64,000 nucleotides of DNA from UBA6164 sp964344155 (GTDB lineage Bacteria > Patescibacteriota > Gracilibacteria > BD1-5 > UBA6164), in the NCBI GenBank assembly GCA_964344155.1, contig CAYFMG010000004.1, forward strand, positions 1 through 64,000. Reading direction: 5' to 3'. The number at the start of each line of letters is the position of its first letter. Within the stretch, counting starts at the first letter, position 1. A model generated the notes under the pieces. The model was not told where the DNA came from. It did not search any database and saw only the letters and a list, made by a program, of their open reading frames with translations. A program made the position numbers and the translations under genes. Below, in pieces: positions 19,497 through 31,261 of the stretch.

Positions 19497-20882
19497 ATGA
19501 GAAATATAAACATTCCTGCAAATGAAGCTGATTTAAAAGCTAAATTTGAGTCTTATGACATAAAAGAAGTTGAAGAACAAAGAAATGAGATTAGAGAATC
19601 AACTTCTGATAAAATAAAAGAAGCACATAGAGATACTATGATGTATATTCTTTGAGGGTATATTTTTGAACATGGTGTTGATATAAGTACAATAAGAACT
19701 TCAGGAACTACTGTTGAGTTATCTAGTAGCAATAGTATTGATACAAAAATAGATGATATATCTACAGATGATATAGAAAGATGATTAACTGAATACTTTG
19801 TTGTAAAAGGTTATGAAAAGAAAAATGGAAAAGAAATTTCTAAACATGTTGCTGAAAAATTTAAATCTGATTTTAGATCTGAACAAGATATTAAACAAGA
19901 AAAAATAAAATTTGATGCAAATATAGAACAATTTAGAGATTATTTAAAACTAAAAGATTCAAGTAATAATACAATATATGATCTACTTACTGAAGATGAG
20001 TTAGTTTCTATGTGGCAAGCGGTACAAATTAATTTAGTACAAAAATGAGTAAAAGCAATAGAAGAAAAAGAATGATTTATGCAAACTCTTTTAGGACAAT
20101 TTGATATAGAATGATTAAATGGTAAGTCATTAAAAGAAAACTGGGAAAATGCTAATTGATTACAAAAATGACTAGGTATGATTGGTCTTGGTTACTGACT
20201 TTATAAAGGTATAATGTTATTATGGGATAAATCTCCACTTAAATGACATTTTTGGAAAGTTATATGAGGAACTTTAGCCGCTGACCTTGCTTGACAAGTA
20301 TATTCTTGAGAATCATATTTAAAAAAATGATTAGTTTGAACAATAGAACTTTTAGTATGATCAAATAATATAGAGGATTACAAAAAACAACAAAAAGAAT
20401 TAGAAGCTGAAAGATATGATTTTGAAGAAGAAGACTATGCTCCATTAGCCTTATTAGTACTTTGAGAAAGAAGTGGTAGAGATTTAGATAATTTTGGTTT
20501 TATAAATAAAAGTAGTAATGATCCTATGGTTCAAATGCTAGTTCTTGAAGCTGAAAAAAATTGAGACTCTATAGCTGATTTAAAAAGAAAACTTACAAAA
20601 GGAAGAGGTCAATTGATAGAAAATACTACAAATAATTTACCAGAAGTAAACAAATTAACTCTAAATGAATTAAAATCTGTATCATGAAATAATCTTTTTG
20701 AAAAAAGAGATACTGTAATGACTAGGATAGATGCTATAAATAGAGGAATAGATGTAGCTATAGATAATTGATTAGTAAGAAGTGATATAATTAAAGATTA
20801 TAACAATCAAATTAAAGATTTTTTAATAAATGGCACTTCTTTCAAGATTAAAGAAATGTGAAAGACTATTACTATATCATAG
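19497..20882 (+). CDS. protein of unknown function, first gene of operon
   Basis: 461 residues, family not recognised. The N-terminal part is charged and helical (NEADLKAKFESYDIKEVEEQ). A Gly-rich hydrophobic region lies around residues 215-270 (GMIGLGYGLYKGIMLL; HFWKVIGGTLAADLAGQVYS), possibly one or two membrane helices. The C-terminal 180 residues are Asn/Lys-rich. It ends with TAG 14 bp before the next large gene, so the two are probably cotranscribed from the promoter at 19433. Confidence 0.75.
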
Positions 20883-20896
20883 TTTAAAAAGAAAAA

Positions 20897-23800
20897 ATGG
20901 TAAATATAGAAAAAAACTTACATTCACCTGAAAATATAAATGATATTCTAAATAAAAATGAATATCTAATTATTGTAAATAATATATCGGAAAGCTTTAA
21001 ACAAAGATTTCCGAATTTTCAGCTTGATTTGAAAACTTTTCTATCAAAAGAACCAAAAAAATATACAGAAAAACGTTTTTATAATGAATATATTAAAATT
21101 ATAAAAAGAGTCCCTGATATTTATTCTTTATATACAAGAGAAAATAAAACAAAACAAGACTATAAAGCTCTATTATCTGAGAATAATAGAGCATATTTTA
21201 GTGATTCTCAAATACAAAAATTACAAGAAGAATTTGATGGCTTTGAAATTAAAGAAAAAACAGAAACTCTAGAATTACACGGAATTGATACATTTTCTAG
21301 TTTTATCGATAAAACAAAAGCAATAGAATCAATATACCAAAATGAAATAATTAGTTATTTAAAGTATTTAAAAAAACTAGATTCCAGTACAATTACAATA
21401 TTAGAAAAACCAAAACCTCAAAACTTAGAAAAACAAATAAAAACTATATCATTAAGAGATATACAAACTATATCAGAAATAGATACTTTTTTATCAAGTA
21501 ATAATAGAATATTTAAAGATTTAATCCCAAATAATTTTGCTCACAAATACAATGAAATTTCAAATATATGAATAAAAAATTGAGCTTTGGACTTAGCAAC
21601 ATATTATAGCTATTTATCAACAGAAACTCAACTATCAAGATTAAGAAAAAAACAACAAAAATTATCTGAAGTATATATCTCTCCTAACTTAGACAATGCA
21701 GATAAACAATTAAGCTACCCTTGAATTGAAAAAGCAACTAGATTCTTTGAAAAAAACTCAAGAACAATACAAAAAATATTATCTTGAGAAAAAACTTGAA
21801 GAATAAAAGAAGCTCTGATAGAAAAAATGACAAGAGAATTTAGACAAATAATAAAAGAAGTAAAACAAGAAAATTGATATATTCCATGGGAATATAGAGA
21901 GTATTTAGAAAAAATAGAAACTCTTTGAAAACCAGAAAAAAATCTAATAGAATTTTTACATTTATTTAAGTCATACTTAAGCTCTTGAGTAGAACAAGGT
22001 ATATGAAAATGAAGTAATGAAAGTGATCAAGAAGTAATTAAAGAAGTTGAATTTTTAATAAAAGAAGCTCAGTCTTGAAGTGATTCTTTAGCTAAATTAT
22101 GAGTTGATTGAGAATTAGAAGATAGACTTGAAGATTTTTATGAATATTTATTAGAATGAATAGAGTGACAAGACTGAAAAAGAATTCATATAAGTATAGA
22201 TGAAATAGATAATTTTATAAAAAATCTATGAACTTGAAAAGATATAGATTTTCATACTTTAAAAACAAGTCTTGCTAGCCACATGGTTACATCAGAAATA
22301 GCTGGTTTTGATGAACTACCTTTCTATTCAAACACTGCAAATCTACAAGAATGATGGAATTTAGTAAGAAATGATATTGTTAGTTTAATCCCTGGCGAAG
22401 TAGAAGCTCAAAAAAAATTATATAATGATAAATTAAATATTGATTTTTCAAACGAAGAAATATCTTTATTTAAAGAACAAATAGAAAAAATTCCTCGTTA
22501 TACAAAAGAAGCTATTCTTAAAAATAATGATATAACTATAGGTTGAAACATTGATGGAAAGTTACTAACTCATTTTGTAGAACAAGCAAAAGAAAACTGA
22601 ATAAAATATATGGCTGAATATGATGCTGTTAGGTTATCATATAAAAGTGGAAAATTATCAAAAAAACTATCTAATGAACAAAAGAAATTCTTAGATAACT
22701 TTTATGATACAAACAGAAATGTAAAAGAAATATGAAACCTTGTAATTAGAGAAGCTATATTATTTGCTATAAGTACTGCTTTATTAGCAGGTTCTATATG
22801 AGCTATATCTAGAATTGCCAGTCTATCAACAGTAGGAGCTCTAGCTATAAATACTGGGTGACGTGTTTTAACATGATTAAACAGAACAGAAAGAATAAGT
22901 AAATTTACTCTTAGATGAGCTAATCTTGCTTCTGAGGTAGCAATATATACTGCTGCAAGTAATTCTTTAAATAATGGAGAATTTTCAATGAAATATTTTA
23001 TTGAAAATTTAGCTATGATTTGATGAGGTGTTGCATGATTTACTATTGGATGAAAACTTATAAAACCTTGAACTTCAAAGTTTAAGACTACATTATCTAC
23101 AATAAGTAGTGTTGGTTTCTGAGGTCTATGATCTATTGTATGATTAACAGCTATAGAATTAAATAATGGGCAATCTGTTTCAGTTATGGAAATAGAAAAT
23201 ATGGCTACACAAGCATCAATAATGTGAGTTATGATGTTACCTATTCTATTATGAAGATCAGGATGAAATATATTAGCTAAGATGAAAAGTAAAAAGTTTT
23301 TTAATGAGTGAACTCCTTTAAGAAATAGATTATTTGAATATGAAGGTTTCAATATTGTAGAAAAACAATTAAAATTTATGTGAAAGAGACTTATTGAAAT
23401 CCCTGAAGTAATTATTCTAAAAAGTGTTTCAAGAGAAGTTATAGAAAATATTCAAGTTATCCAAATAAAATTAAAAGACCCTATAACAAAAAACATAAAT
23501 AATATATCTATAAGAAATATAGATTGAATTAATAATAAGTTAATAAATTTATGTATAGAGCAAGGCTGACATTTAAAAGCAATATATTCAAAATGAAAAG
23601 TAGAGGCTTATTATATTAAAAAAGAAGGAAAAAAAGTATATTATGATACAAGCTGAAACAAAATAAAAAAACCTTGAGACTTAAAAAATAGAGAAAGTAT
23701 ATCTGTTACTCAATCAATAGAAATAACTCCTTCCCAAGCATTAAATTTACAAATTGCTGAAAATGCTATTAAAAATAATCCTGAAGCAAGAAGTTTTTTA

Positions 23801-24007
23801 AATAGATTTTCAAATAAATTAATATGAGCAGGAATATTTTTAGGTATGATTTATTGAGCTTGACATTTTTCTATTGAATATGCAAGTAATTGGTTTGAAG
23901 AAAATAAAGATAATTTTGATGATATAATAAAAAATTACATAAAAGAAAATTCTGATTTTATGATTCCAGATTGGGCCAAAGAAGTATATTCATTTGCTTC
24001 CAATTAA
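20897..24007 (+). CDS. very large membrane-associated protein of unknown function
   Basis: 1036 residues when TGA is Gly; more than 40 in-frame TGA codons and no other stop. The first 600 residues are charged helices. Two Gly/Ala/Ile-rich hydrophobic zones follow (about 615-660, LFAISTALLAGSIGAISRIA; and 700-790, MIGGGVAGFTIGGKLIKPG). A soluble Lys-rich domain comes next, then a last helix near residue 980 (LIGAGIFLGMIYGAGHFS). The C-terminus ends IPDWAKEVYSFASN. No known domain is seen. It is cotranscribed with the gene at 19497 and ends at a strong terminator. Confidence 0.78.
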
Positions 24008-24012
24008 TTTGC

Positions 24013-24056
24013 AAAAATAACTATAAATATGATATAATATTTATAGTTATTTTTTT
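24013..24056 (+). terminator. intrinsic terminator
   Basis: AAAAATAACTATAAAT pairs with ATTTATAGTTATTTTTTT. The loop contains GATATAAT, which could act as a -10 for the next gene. Confidence 0.75.
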
Positions 24057-24069
24057 ATAAATAAACAAT

Positions 24070-26235
24070 ATGGTAAATAAAGTTGAAAAAATCACATCTG
24101 GATCAAGTGAAGTATCAGTAGAAGGACAAATAGATCAAAAAACAAGAGAAGAAATCTTGGCTTTTTTGGAGTCTAAAAAAGAAAAAGCTGAAAGCTTTGT
24201 TGCTGTAATATCAGCTGAAGAATTAGATGCCTTAAAAGGTTCTATAAATAGTGATCCTAGTTCCCTACCTGAATTCCTAGAAAAACAAGAAAAAGAAACA
24301 ATCACTTCTACAGAAATAATGAGCTGAAGTAAACTAGAGCAAAACCTAGGTTGAAAAGAAGAACTAAAACTTTACCTAGATGCATTAGACTCTGCTACAT
24401 ATGATTATTTATTTAACGACAAAGAAGCTCTTTTCAAAACAGTTAAATTATCAGAAGACGAAAAAAGAAACTTCTCAACATGAGTATTATTTTTTATCCT
24501 AAAATACATAAATGAAAAAATAAAAACAGGTAATCTAAAATGAGACATATCAAAAATTGCTGTATGATTATTAGGATGAGAAGATTCAGAACAAGGTATA
24601 CTTGAAAAACTACCTGAAATAGGTGAACAAGGATGATCTATTGTTGACTCAGTAAGTAAATGATATGAACTATTTGAAGAAATAAATTTCAGTGATTTAT
24701 GAAAAACTTTTGATAGTTTTTTTGGTTCAGACAAATTAAAAGTATTAAAAGAAGCACTTAAAGAACTAAAAATAGAAACTAAATGAGAAACAAATGGTAT
24801 ATTTATAAATCCTTTGGAATCTCATGATTTTATGGCTTTTGTGTTTAATACTCAAAACATAACAAAAGAACAAATTCTTGAATACGTAAAATCAAAAAAA
24901 GATACTAATACAGAGTTTAATGAAACAGAAAAAACAAAACTTCAAAATATATGAGATGAATTAACTACCCTAGTTGGTCCAAACTTATGAAAAGTTTTAT
25001 CAAAAGGACTAGCAGTTAAAAAAATATATGAAAAATGAAAAGATAGCGTAAAAGATGTTATCCTATGAAACAAAACTATTCTATCTATACTTTGATTTTT
25101 AGAAAGCATTCCTTTTATATGAAGTATTGTATCATCATTTCTTTCTTTTTTAGGTATATCTAATCTAAAAGATATTATTTCTGGAGAAAGCTTTGAAAAA
25201 ACTAAAAAAGCTATGGAAATAAGTATAGTAAAACCTTGAAGCTTTTTTGAATGAAAGAAAATACCTAAAGATTTTATGAAAAATAGCTCATGAAAAGATG
25301 ATTTAGTTTTTTCTCAATGAATAAAAAGTATTATTTGAGATAAAAAAGATGAAAAACTATGAGAAGCTATTGAAAGCTTATTTAAAAAAGGTTGAGATCT
25401 TATAAACTTTTACAATGATGTAAAAGATGGTTTATGAATTTGAGACTTAATAAATGCTGATGAAATAAACTACAAAGAGTTAAGCAAAACTATAAAACAC
25501 TATAACAGTTTCCTATCTCAACAAAAAACAAATCCAAAACTAACAGCAACTGAATATCAAACAAAAATAATTAAAGAAAGAAAAGCTGAAGAACAAGAAA
25601 ATGCACAAGACGAGGCTCTATTTGTAAAAAGCACTCTACCCATAATTGAATCCACTAGTACGACAGAACACCAAACAACACAAACTGAACAAATTCAAGC
25701 TCCCAATGTAAAAAAAGAAGAAACTCCTCCAGCTATACAAGTAGCACCTAAAGAAGTACCATTAGTTACTGAGGCTGAATGATTTTCTATATGAAATACT
25801 AGTATAAAACTTATATTTGAAGAAGCTTGAATTAAATATCTAGCTAAACTAAAAGAATCTTGAGAAATTATCGTACAATGATGATGAGAAGCTGTAAAAT
25901 TTTCTTGATGAGAAGAAATATTTACATATTTTAAAAAATTTAAAAATGTATTAAATGAAATAGCTAAAGCATCTCATTTCTGAAAAGACATACCTTTTTA
26001 TAATCCTGAATTAAACTGATACAAAGTTTATGAAGTTTTAGTTAATTGATTACATAATGAACAAATATGACCAAAAACAATTAATAGAGATTGATTAAAA
26101 GATACTATTAAAAAATATTTAATATCTAAAGATTGAATAAAAAAATCTCCTGTTGAATTAGAAACAGAAGAAGGAAAAACAACTCCATTAACTTTTGTTA
26201 AAGCTGTATGAAGAAGAATAGAAAAAACTGCCTAA
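24070..26235 (+). CDS. large protein of unknown function with a central hydrophobic segment
   Basis: 721 residues, family not recognised. The N-terminal 330 residues are acidic helix. A hydrophobic block follows (about 335-370, ILSILGFLESIPFIGSIVSS). Next come a soluble region and a Gln/Thr/Pro-rich linker (about 515-570, STTEHQTTQTEQIQAPNVKK). A C-terminal domain of about 150 residues starts near EAEGFSIGNTSIKLIFEEAG. The linker-plus-C-terminal layout is like that of modular surface or effector proteins, but no catalytic motif is seen. Glycines are mainly TGA. It is the last of the four large unknown proteins in this stretch. Confidence 0.75.
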
Positions 26236-26248
26236 GGCAGTTTTTTTA
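26225..26248. terminator. bidirectional terminator between convergent genes
   Basis: AAAACTGCC pairs with GGCAGTTTT around TAA, with A and T flanks. It contains the stop codon of the plus-strand gene and abuts the stop of the minus-strand hydrolase. Confidence 0.85.
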
Positions 26249-28504
26249 TTCCCCCAAATACTCAATCAACTTCCCTACAAGATAAATCACCTTCTTATTA
26301 TCCTTAAAGCTAGTATTATAAATATTTTGTAAAAACAACTCTAGCCTTTCTTTTAATACAAGCTTTTGTTTTTGACTATATTTTGAGTCTACAATTCTAT
26401 ACAATTTGTCTAAAATAACTCAGTACTTTTTTCATAAACTCCTACTTGTATAATAATCTGATTTTACTTTTTTGTAGCTTGATTTTTCTCATGTTTTTAT
26501 TTTTAATTCATATCATTCTAGCTCTCATTTTTTAGCCTTTCAAGAAATTGTAAGTTTATTTTGGACACCGTCTCAGACAATCTCGTCAACAACGATATTA
26601 TAGCTTCAGTTTCCCGTTCCAAAGCTATGAATCTTGTGTCTAATTTGTCATGTTCAATATTTAGGTACAAGGAAAAATTCCTTGTTTGAGCTTCACTCTG
26701 TATCTCAACTTGTCCATGCTTATGGTATCTGATTTATGATTTTTCAGCTCTCTGGATCTATTCATATTTTTGCTCATTTTTCATCTTCTATTATCAAGTT
26801 TATAGGTGATCTGATTTCATATCTGATTATAGATGCTAGCTTGTTTCATAAATCAAATTTTTCTCTTCAAAAAAACTTCCTCTGTGTGTAAAATTTATCA
26901 ACATCCTGTCTAGTTTCAAATTGTTTTTTGTAGTTTGTTTCTATTATATCATCTATTTTTTCTATGTTACTAATCCCCTTTTTAGAATTGTCCAACTTGG
27001 TAATATAGTCTATGTATCAAATATATGAATATAGTTTTTTTGTTTTTTCTTCTTTATTATTTCAAAGATTTTCTCAAGTTATTTCTTCTATAACATCTAC
27101 TGTTGCCATTATAGGCATTTTAGTATGTGAACATAACTCTCACAAATGTGATCATAAGTCTCTTGAAGTATTATTCTCTTCTAATTCACGATCAAAACAT
27201 AACATTTCAATAGATTCAAATTTATTATTATCTATTTCTTTTTTATTGTATGTATCATTTACTATTAGTTGCAGGTTTTTTGTAGGTACTGTGCCATCTC
27301 AACCTTGTCATGTTTGGTTTCTTTTGTTTGTTTCTATGTTGTAAATATCTACTTTTGGACTACTTGAATACAAGCTGTCTAGATCCTGTCATTTATGACT
27401 AGAACTATTGTCTTTGTAGCTTCATAAATATGTGTCCTTTAAATCAAATCAGACTATATTATTTTTTTCATAAAATCATGTTTTGTTTGAATAAAATAGA
27501 GTGTATTTTCATGATATATTATCAAACATCTTTTCTAAGTTTGTATCTAGATTTAGTTCTTCTAGGAAGTTATTTCTAGGATGATTCTTTCTATCTAGTT
27601 TTTTATTATTTTTGTATAAGTATGATAACTCATTATTATACTTATTTGATTTTTGGATATCTGGTAATAATTGTCATATAGTCACTATTCCATTTGGTAT
27701 TTTAGTATCATATCAATGTATTATTTTGTACAAATCATCATTTTTAAATACTCATAATTGATTTTTTAATACCAAAGATTGGACTAGCTCTGTTGTATTG
27801 TGTATGTCTCACTTTGTCCATAATGGAAAACTATTTGGTGATCATCTTTGTGGTGTTGATATTGTTATTAGTTTGTTCACTCTAGTAAAATTATAACAAA
27901 AATCACTTTTTATATTTTTTATCTGTCATTTTTTAGTATTTTTATAATAATTATCTATATCTTTTTCACTGGCACACATATCTTCAAGCATAGCTCTAGC
28001 TACCAATCATCACATAGAGTGTGCTACTATATTTACTGTTTTTATATCACATCAGTTTTCTTTTTCATATTTTATCCTGATATCCATTACTAGGTCTCTT
28101 AGTAGTTTTGCTGTTATTTTGTTATCTTTTTTCCAGTCATATCAAAATAGATATAGTGATTGTTTTGGATTCCCCTCTATATATGTTTTAAATTCGTTTG
28201 CATAAAATACGTCTCTTATATGATATCCATTTTGTTTAAATGCATAAAAAAGTGTGTCATAGGAGTGAGTTATAGGGTCTGGTATCCATCTTTTGACTCT
28301 AGTATTTTCATATCAATATTCACTATACCAAGATGCAAGTATTCATGGAATAAAAATAGTTGGTATGTCTGTTTGTTTTATATCTTTACAGCTATTATTT
28401 TTAAATGTAAATGTTTGTTTTACAGTTTCTTGTAGATTGTTTACTGCTAAGATTTGGGGCGCATTTAAAAATACCATTAGTATGGCTACTATTAATTTTT
28501 TCAT
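26246..28504 (-). CDS. secreted alpha/beta hydrolase, lipase/LCAT-like
   Basis: 752 residues. A signal peptide (MKKLIVAILMVFLNAPQILA) is followed by an alpha/beta-hydrolase domain. The oxyanion strand is IPTIFIPGILASWYSE, and the nucleophile elbow NIVAHSMGGLVARAML carries GxSxG-type Ser at about residue 163. A conserved ISTPQRGSPNSFPLW follows. This pattern is that of LCAT/phospholipid acyltransferase-type and triacylglycerol lipases. The C-terminal 300 residues are beta-rich and Gly-rich, possibly a binding module. A candidate for attacking host lipids; substrate unknown. GGDGTVP near residue 400 may carry the catalytic Asp. Confidence 0.75.
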
Positions 28505-28516
28505 GTGTATTTAGTA

Positions 28517-29353
28517 TTAAAATATATTATTATTTACTTCTTTGTTTTGTTTAAGTTTTTCTTTTATTATCTGTTTTATTTTATAATCATATCAATAAGG
28601 ATTAGATCTTTCTAACTTCTCTAACAATCAATTTTCTATTAAATTTTTTTCATAAAACTCTATTATCTCTTTATCTATATATTTAAGTCATATATCATCT
28701 TTTTGGAAATTTATGTACAAGTGCAAAGCTACATAGTATCAAAAAGTCGGGTCTTTATATATTTCAGCTATTTTTCTTAATCAAAATTCTCTAGCTTGTT
28801 CAAAATTGTACTCATATAGTTCTTTTAAGTCGTTTTGTTTAGCGTATTCAAAGACTTGTGCGTAGTGCTCTGCTTTTTACAAGGCTGTATTTTTTCTTTT
28901 TGTACACATAGTTGTAGGTTCATATGAATGATCTATTCTATATTTATCTATATCATCCTCCAAACAATACTTTTGCATATATAATATATATTTATCTATA
29001 TCCTCTACTTTTCAACTACTATCTAAATGATTTTGGTAAGAAAAATCATAATATATTCTCATATCATGAGATAATATATAAGAAGCTAGATATCAAAACA
29101 TAGCTAATAATATTATGATAAATCCTTTTTTGTGTTTATCTATATTTGTAAAATAATAGATCAATATTAAAGAAATTAAAAATATTGATATAGCTAAATA
29201 AGAATAAACTCACCATATATAGTGATATGTAGGGCATATTCACAAATCTATATATCATCATCAACATGACATAGTTATATATGCTCACCTATCCCACAAA
29301 AAATAGATTAATACAAATCATAAAATATATATCCATCTATAATTTTTTTTCAT
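28517..29353 (-). pseudogene. membrane protein interrupted by an in-frame TAA
   Basis: One continuous frame of 278 codons split by a single TAA at 28877-28879. The first 158 codons start MKKNYRWIYILGFVLIYFLW and have three or four hydrophobic helices. After the TAA the frame runs another 119 codons without break (KAEHYAQVFEYAKQNDLKEL and on) to a TAA at 28517, but that part has no start codon. The most direct reading is a nonsense mutation in a 277-residue membrane protein. If the first part is still made, it is a 158-residue truncated protein. No family is recognised. Confidence 0.7.
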
Positions 29354-29385
29354 AAAAATATGTTTATAAATTAAAATATAAGCTT

Positions 29386-29432
29386 ATTATACTGATGAGG
29401 CATTAAAAAGTGATTAAAATCAGAGACTTTTT
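29386..29432. repeat. direct repeat, left copy, flanking the PemK cassette
   Basis: ATTATACTGATGAGGC then ATTAAAAAGTGATTAAAATC and AGAGACTTTTTT, matching 29974-30021 with one mismatch (GATG versus CATG). The 3' part folds as a weak hairpin with A and T flanks, so it can act as a terminator. Confidence 0.85.
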
Positions 29433-29454
29433 TTATTTTTTTATTACAAAAATA

Positions 29455-29578
29455 TTGACTTTTTGTCTATTATTTAATATAATAACTATACTAATGTCCC
29501 TTAATTGTGGATTTTCCCTCTCTTTACAGAGAGGAGAATTAAGAGTTAAAAAAGTATATTTTTTAACTCTTTTTTTAT
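29455..29578 (+). ncRNA. putative small RNA converging on the PemK pseudogene
   Basis: TTGACT (29455-29460), a 17-bp spacer and TATAAT (29478-29483), then about 90 nt. The RNA has a hairpin CCTCTC/GAGAGG (29517-29534) and ends in a strong terminator, AAGAGTTAAAAAA paired with TTTTTTAACTCTT (29541-29570) plus a T-run. The terminator overlaps the 3' end of the minus-strand PemK reading frame. Same layout as at 11993-12090. Confidence 0.6.
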
Positions 29579-29944
29579 TTCTAATAAATCAGCTCAAGAT
29601 ATTTCTCATTTCCGTTCTAAAAACCTCTTTTTATCCACAACTCTTACTTGTGATAAGACAATATAACTATCTTTTCAAAAATAACTATTACTTAATTGAT
29701 AATAAAATTTTGTATTCTTTTATCTTGTTGTCATTGATGCTACAAAAAATAAATTTCATACTTTTTTTATAACTAAAACAGGCCTTTTAAAATCAAGTCA
29801 TTTTCCATTTGATTCATATCAAATATTAATTCAACTATGTATGTACCATATTTCTTTTGGATTTATATAAAAATTAACTAACTCTTTAGTATTTATTCTT
29901 TGCTTTAAATTATTCCAAAAATTATATAATTCTTGCTTTAACAT
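29546..29944 (-). pseudogene. PemK/MazF-family toxin, broken by an in-frame TAA
   Basis: A 132-codon frame starting MLKQELYNFWNNLKQRINTK. The PemK core is KEIWYIHSGINIGYESNGKG, FKRPVLVIKKVGNLFFVASM and TTR. A TAA at 29720-29722 then stops it, and the frame goes on with KFYYQLSNSYFGKDSYIVLS, QVRVVDKKRFLER and ends at 29546. The continuation matches the C-terminal half of the intact toxin at 12088 (SRKSYLILNQFKIISLKRLE), so one nonsense change inactivates it. It lies between the direct repeats at 29386 and 29974. Confidence 0.85.
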
Positions 29945-29973
29945 TTTACTTAATTAATAAATTAATTAATACC

Positions 29974-30021
29974 ATTATACTCATGAGGCATTAAAAAGTG
30001 ATTAAAATCAGAGACTTTTTT
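29974..30021. repeat. direct repeat, right copy, flanking the PemK cassette
   Basis: Nearly identical to 29386-29432. The two copies bracket about 540 bp carrying the small RNA and the PemK pseudogene. It lies just upstream of the queA promoter. Confidence 0.85.
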
Positions 30022-30038
30022 GAAAAAAGTCATTTTTA

Positions 30039-30065
30039 TTGACTATTAAGCAAAATCTATATAAT
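30039..30065 (+). promoter_or_regulatory. promoter of queA
   Basis: TTGACT (30039-30044) and TATAAT (30060-30065) with a short 15-bp spacer, 30 bp before the queA ATG. Confidence 0.5.
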
Positions 30066-30095
30066 ACTGCTAAATATTTTTTTGTTTATAGATAT

Positions 30096-31145
30096 ATGCA
30101 ACTATCAGATTTTAATTATCATCTACCTCAAGAACTAATAGCTCAAACTCCAGCTGAACCAAGAGATCACTCTAGATTATTAAAACTAAGTAGTAACTCT
30201 TGAAATATAGATGAAACTAAATTTTTTGAAATACTCGATGAGCTATCAGAAAATGATGTATTAGTATTAAATAAAACTAGAGTTATAAATGCTAGACTTC
30301 ATTGAAAAATAGACTCTTGAAAAGTAGTAGAGATATTTCTTCATAAACAAATATCAGATAATACTTGGGATTGCTTAGTCTTCCCTTGAAAAAAACTAAA
30401 GCCAGGTAGAAAAATAATATTTTCTCCCCCTGCTAGGGGGGAGTCAGAGGGGGGGCAGTTAAAAGCAGAAATAAAAGATATATCTGAAGCTTGAAGAATA
30501 GTAGAGTTTAATAAATGAGGAATAGAGTTTTTAGAAATAGTTGAAAAACTATGAGAAATACCTCTGCCACCTTATATAAAAGAACAACTAGAGGATTCTG
30601 AAAGATATCAAACAGTGTTTAATGAGGTAGAATGAAGTGTGGCAGCTCCTACAGCTAGTCTACATTTCACTAAAGAATTACTAGAAAAAATAAAACAAAA
30701 ATGAGTAAAAATAGAAAAAGTATTATTGCATGTATGACTTGGTACATTTATGCCAGTTGAAACAGATAATATTCTAGAACATAAGATGCACTCTGAATAC
30801 ATAGAGCTAGAAAAAGAGGTAGCTCTAAGGTTAAATAATTATAAATCAGAGTGAAAAAGAGTTATAGCAGTATGAACAACAGCTATCAGAGTACTTGAAA
30901 CAATGAGTGATGAGTCTTGAATTATTCACCCTTGAAAAAAAGACACAGATATATTTATCTATCCATGATACAAATGGAGATTTGTAGATGCTATGATTAC
31001 TAATTTTCACCTACCTAAGTCTACCCTACTTATGCTAGTAGCTAGCTTTGTTTGAAAACAAAACACAGATAATGCTTACAAATATGCAGTTGATAATAAA
31101 TTTAGATTTTTCTCTTTTTGAGATGCTATGTTTATAAAAAAATAA
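30096..31145 (+). CDS. queA: S-adenosylmethionine:tRNA ribosyltransferase-isomerase
   Basis: 349 residues. Makes epoxyqueuosine on tRNA from the preQ1-modified base and SAM. Family motifs in order: LPQELIAQTPAEPRDHSRLL, LVLNKTRVINARL-type (NKTRVINARLHGK), PPYIKEQLEDSERYQTVF, GSVAAPTASLHFTKELLEK, LHVGLGTFMPVETDNI, and NFHLPKSTLLMLVASFVG. Between KKLKPGRKIIFS and LKAEIKD lies a 33-bp G/C-rich palindromic insertion translated PPARGESEGGQ; the rest of the family lacks it at this surface position. No other queuosine gene is nearby. Confidence 0.95.
30424..30458 (+). repeat. G/C-rich palindromic repeat inside queA
   Basis: CTCCCCCTGCTAGGGGGGAG, then TCAGAGGGGGGGCAG, in an otherwise very AT-rich gene. 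The first half is a near-perfect palindrome. The insertion keeps the frame. It resembles REP-type intergenic palindromes and the CTCCC/GGGAG arms of the DUF559 element. Confidence 0.75.
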
Positions 31146-31178
31146 ATATGTACATGATGTACATATTTATTTTTTATA
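31141..31178 (+). terminator. intrinsic terminator of queA
   Basis: AAATAAATATGTACAT pairs with ATGTACATATTTATTT and is followed by a T-run. The ATATGTACA/TGTACATAT core recurs at 39884 and 42423. Confidence 0.75.
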
Positions 31179-31261
31179 TCTTAATATTCATTCAAACTTA
31201 AATTTGTTCTTATTATGATCTAGGATGCTTTTTCATTCTAAAAGTGTAGTTTTTAATACTT

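Noticed and set aside
29945..30095. ToxI-like tandem repeats upstream of the PemK pseudogene (type III toxin-antitoxin)
   Set aside because: No short tandem repeats are present, only the single copy of the flanking direct repeat; the only candidate RNA is convergent.
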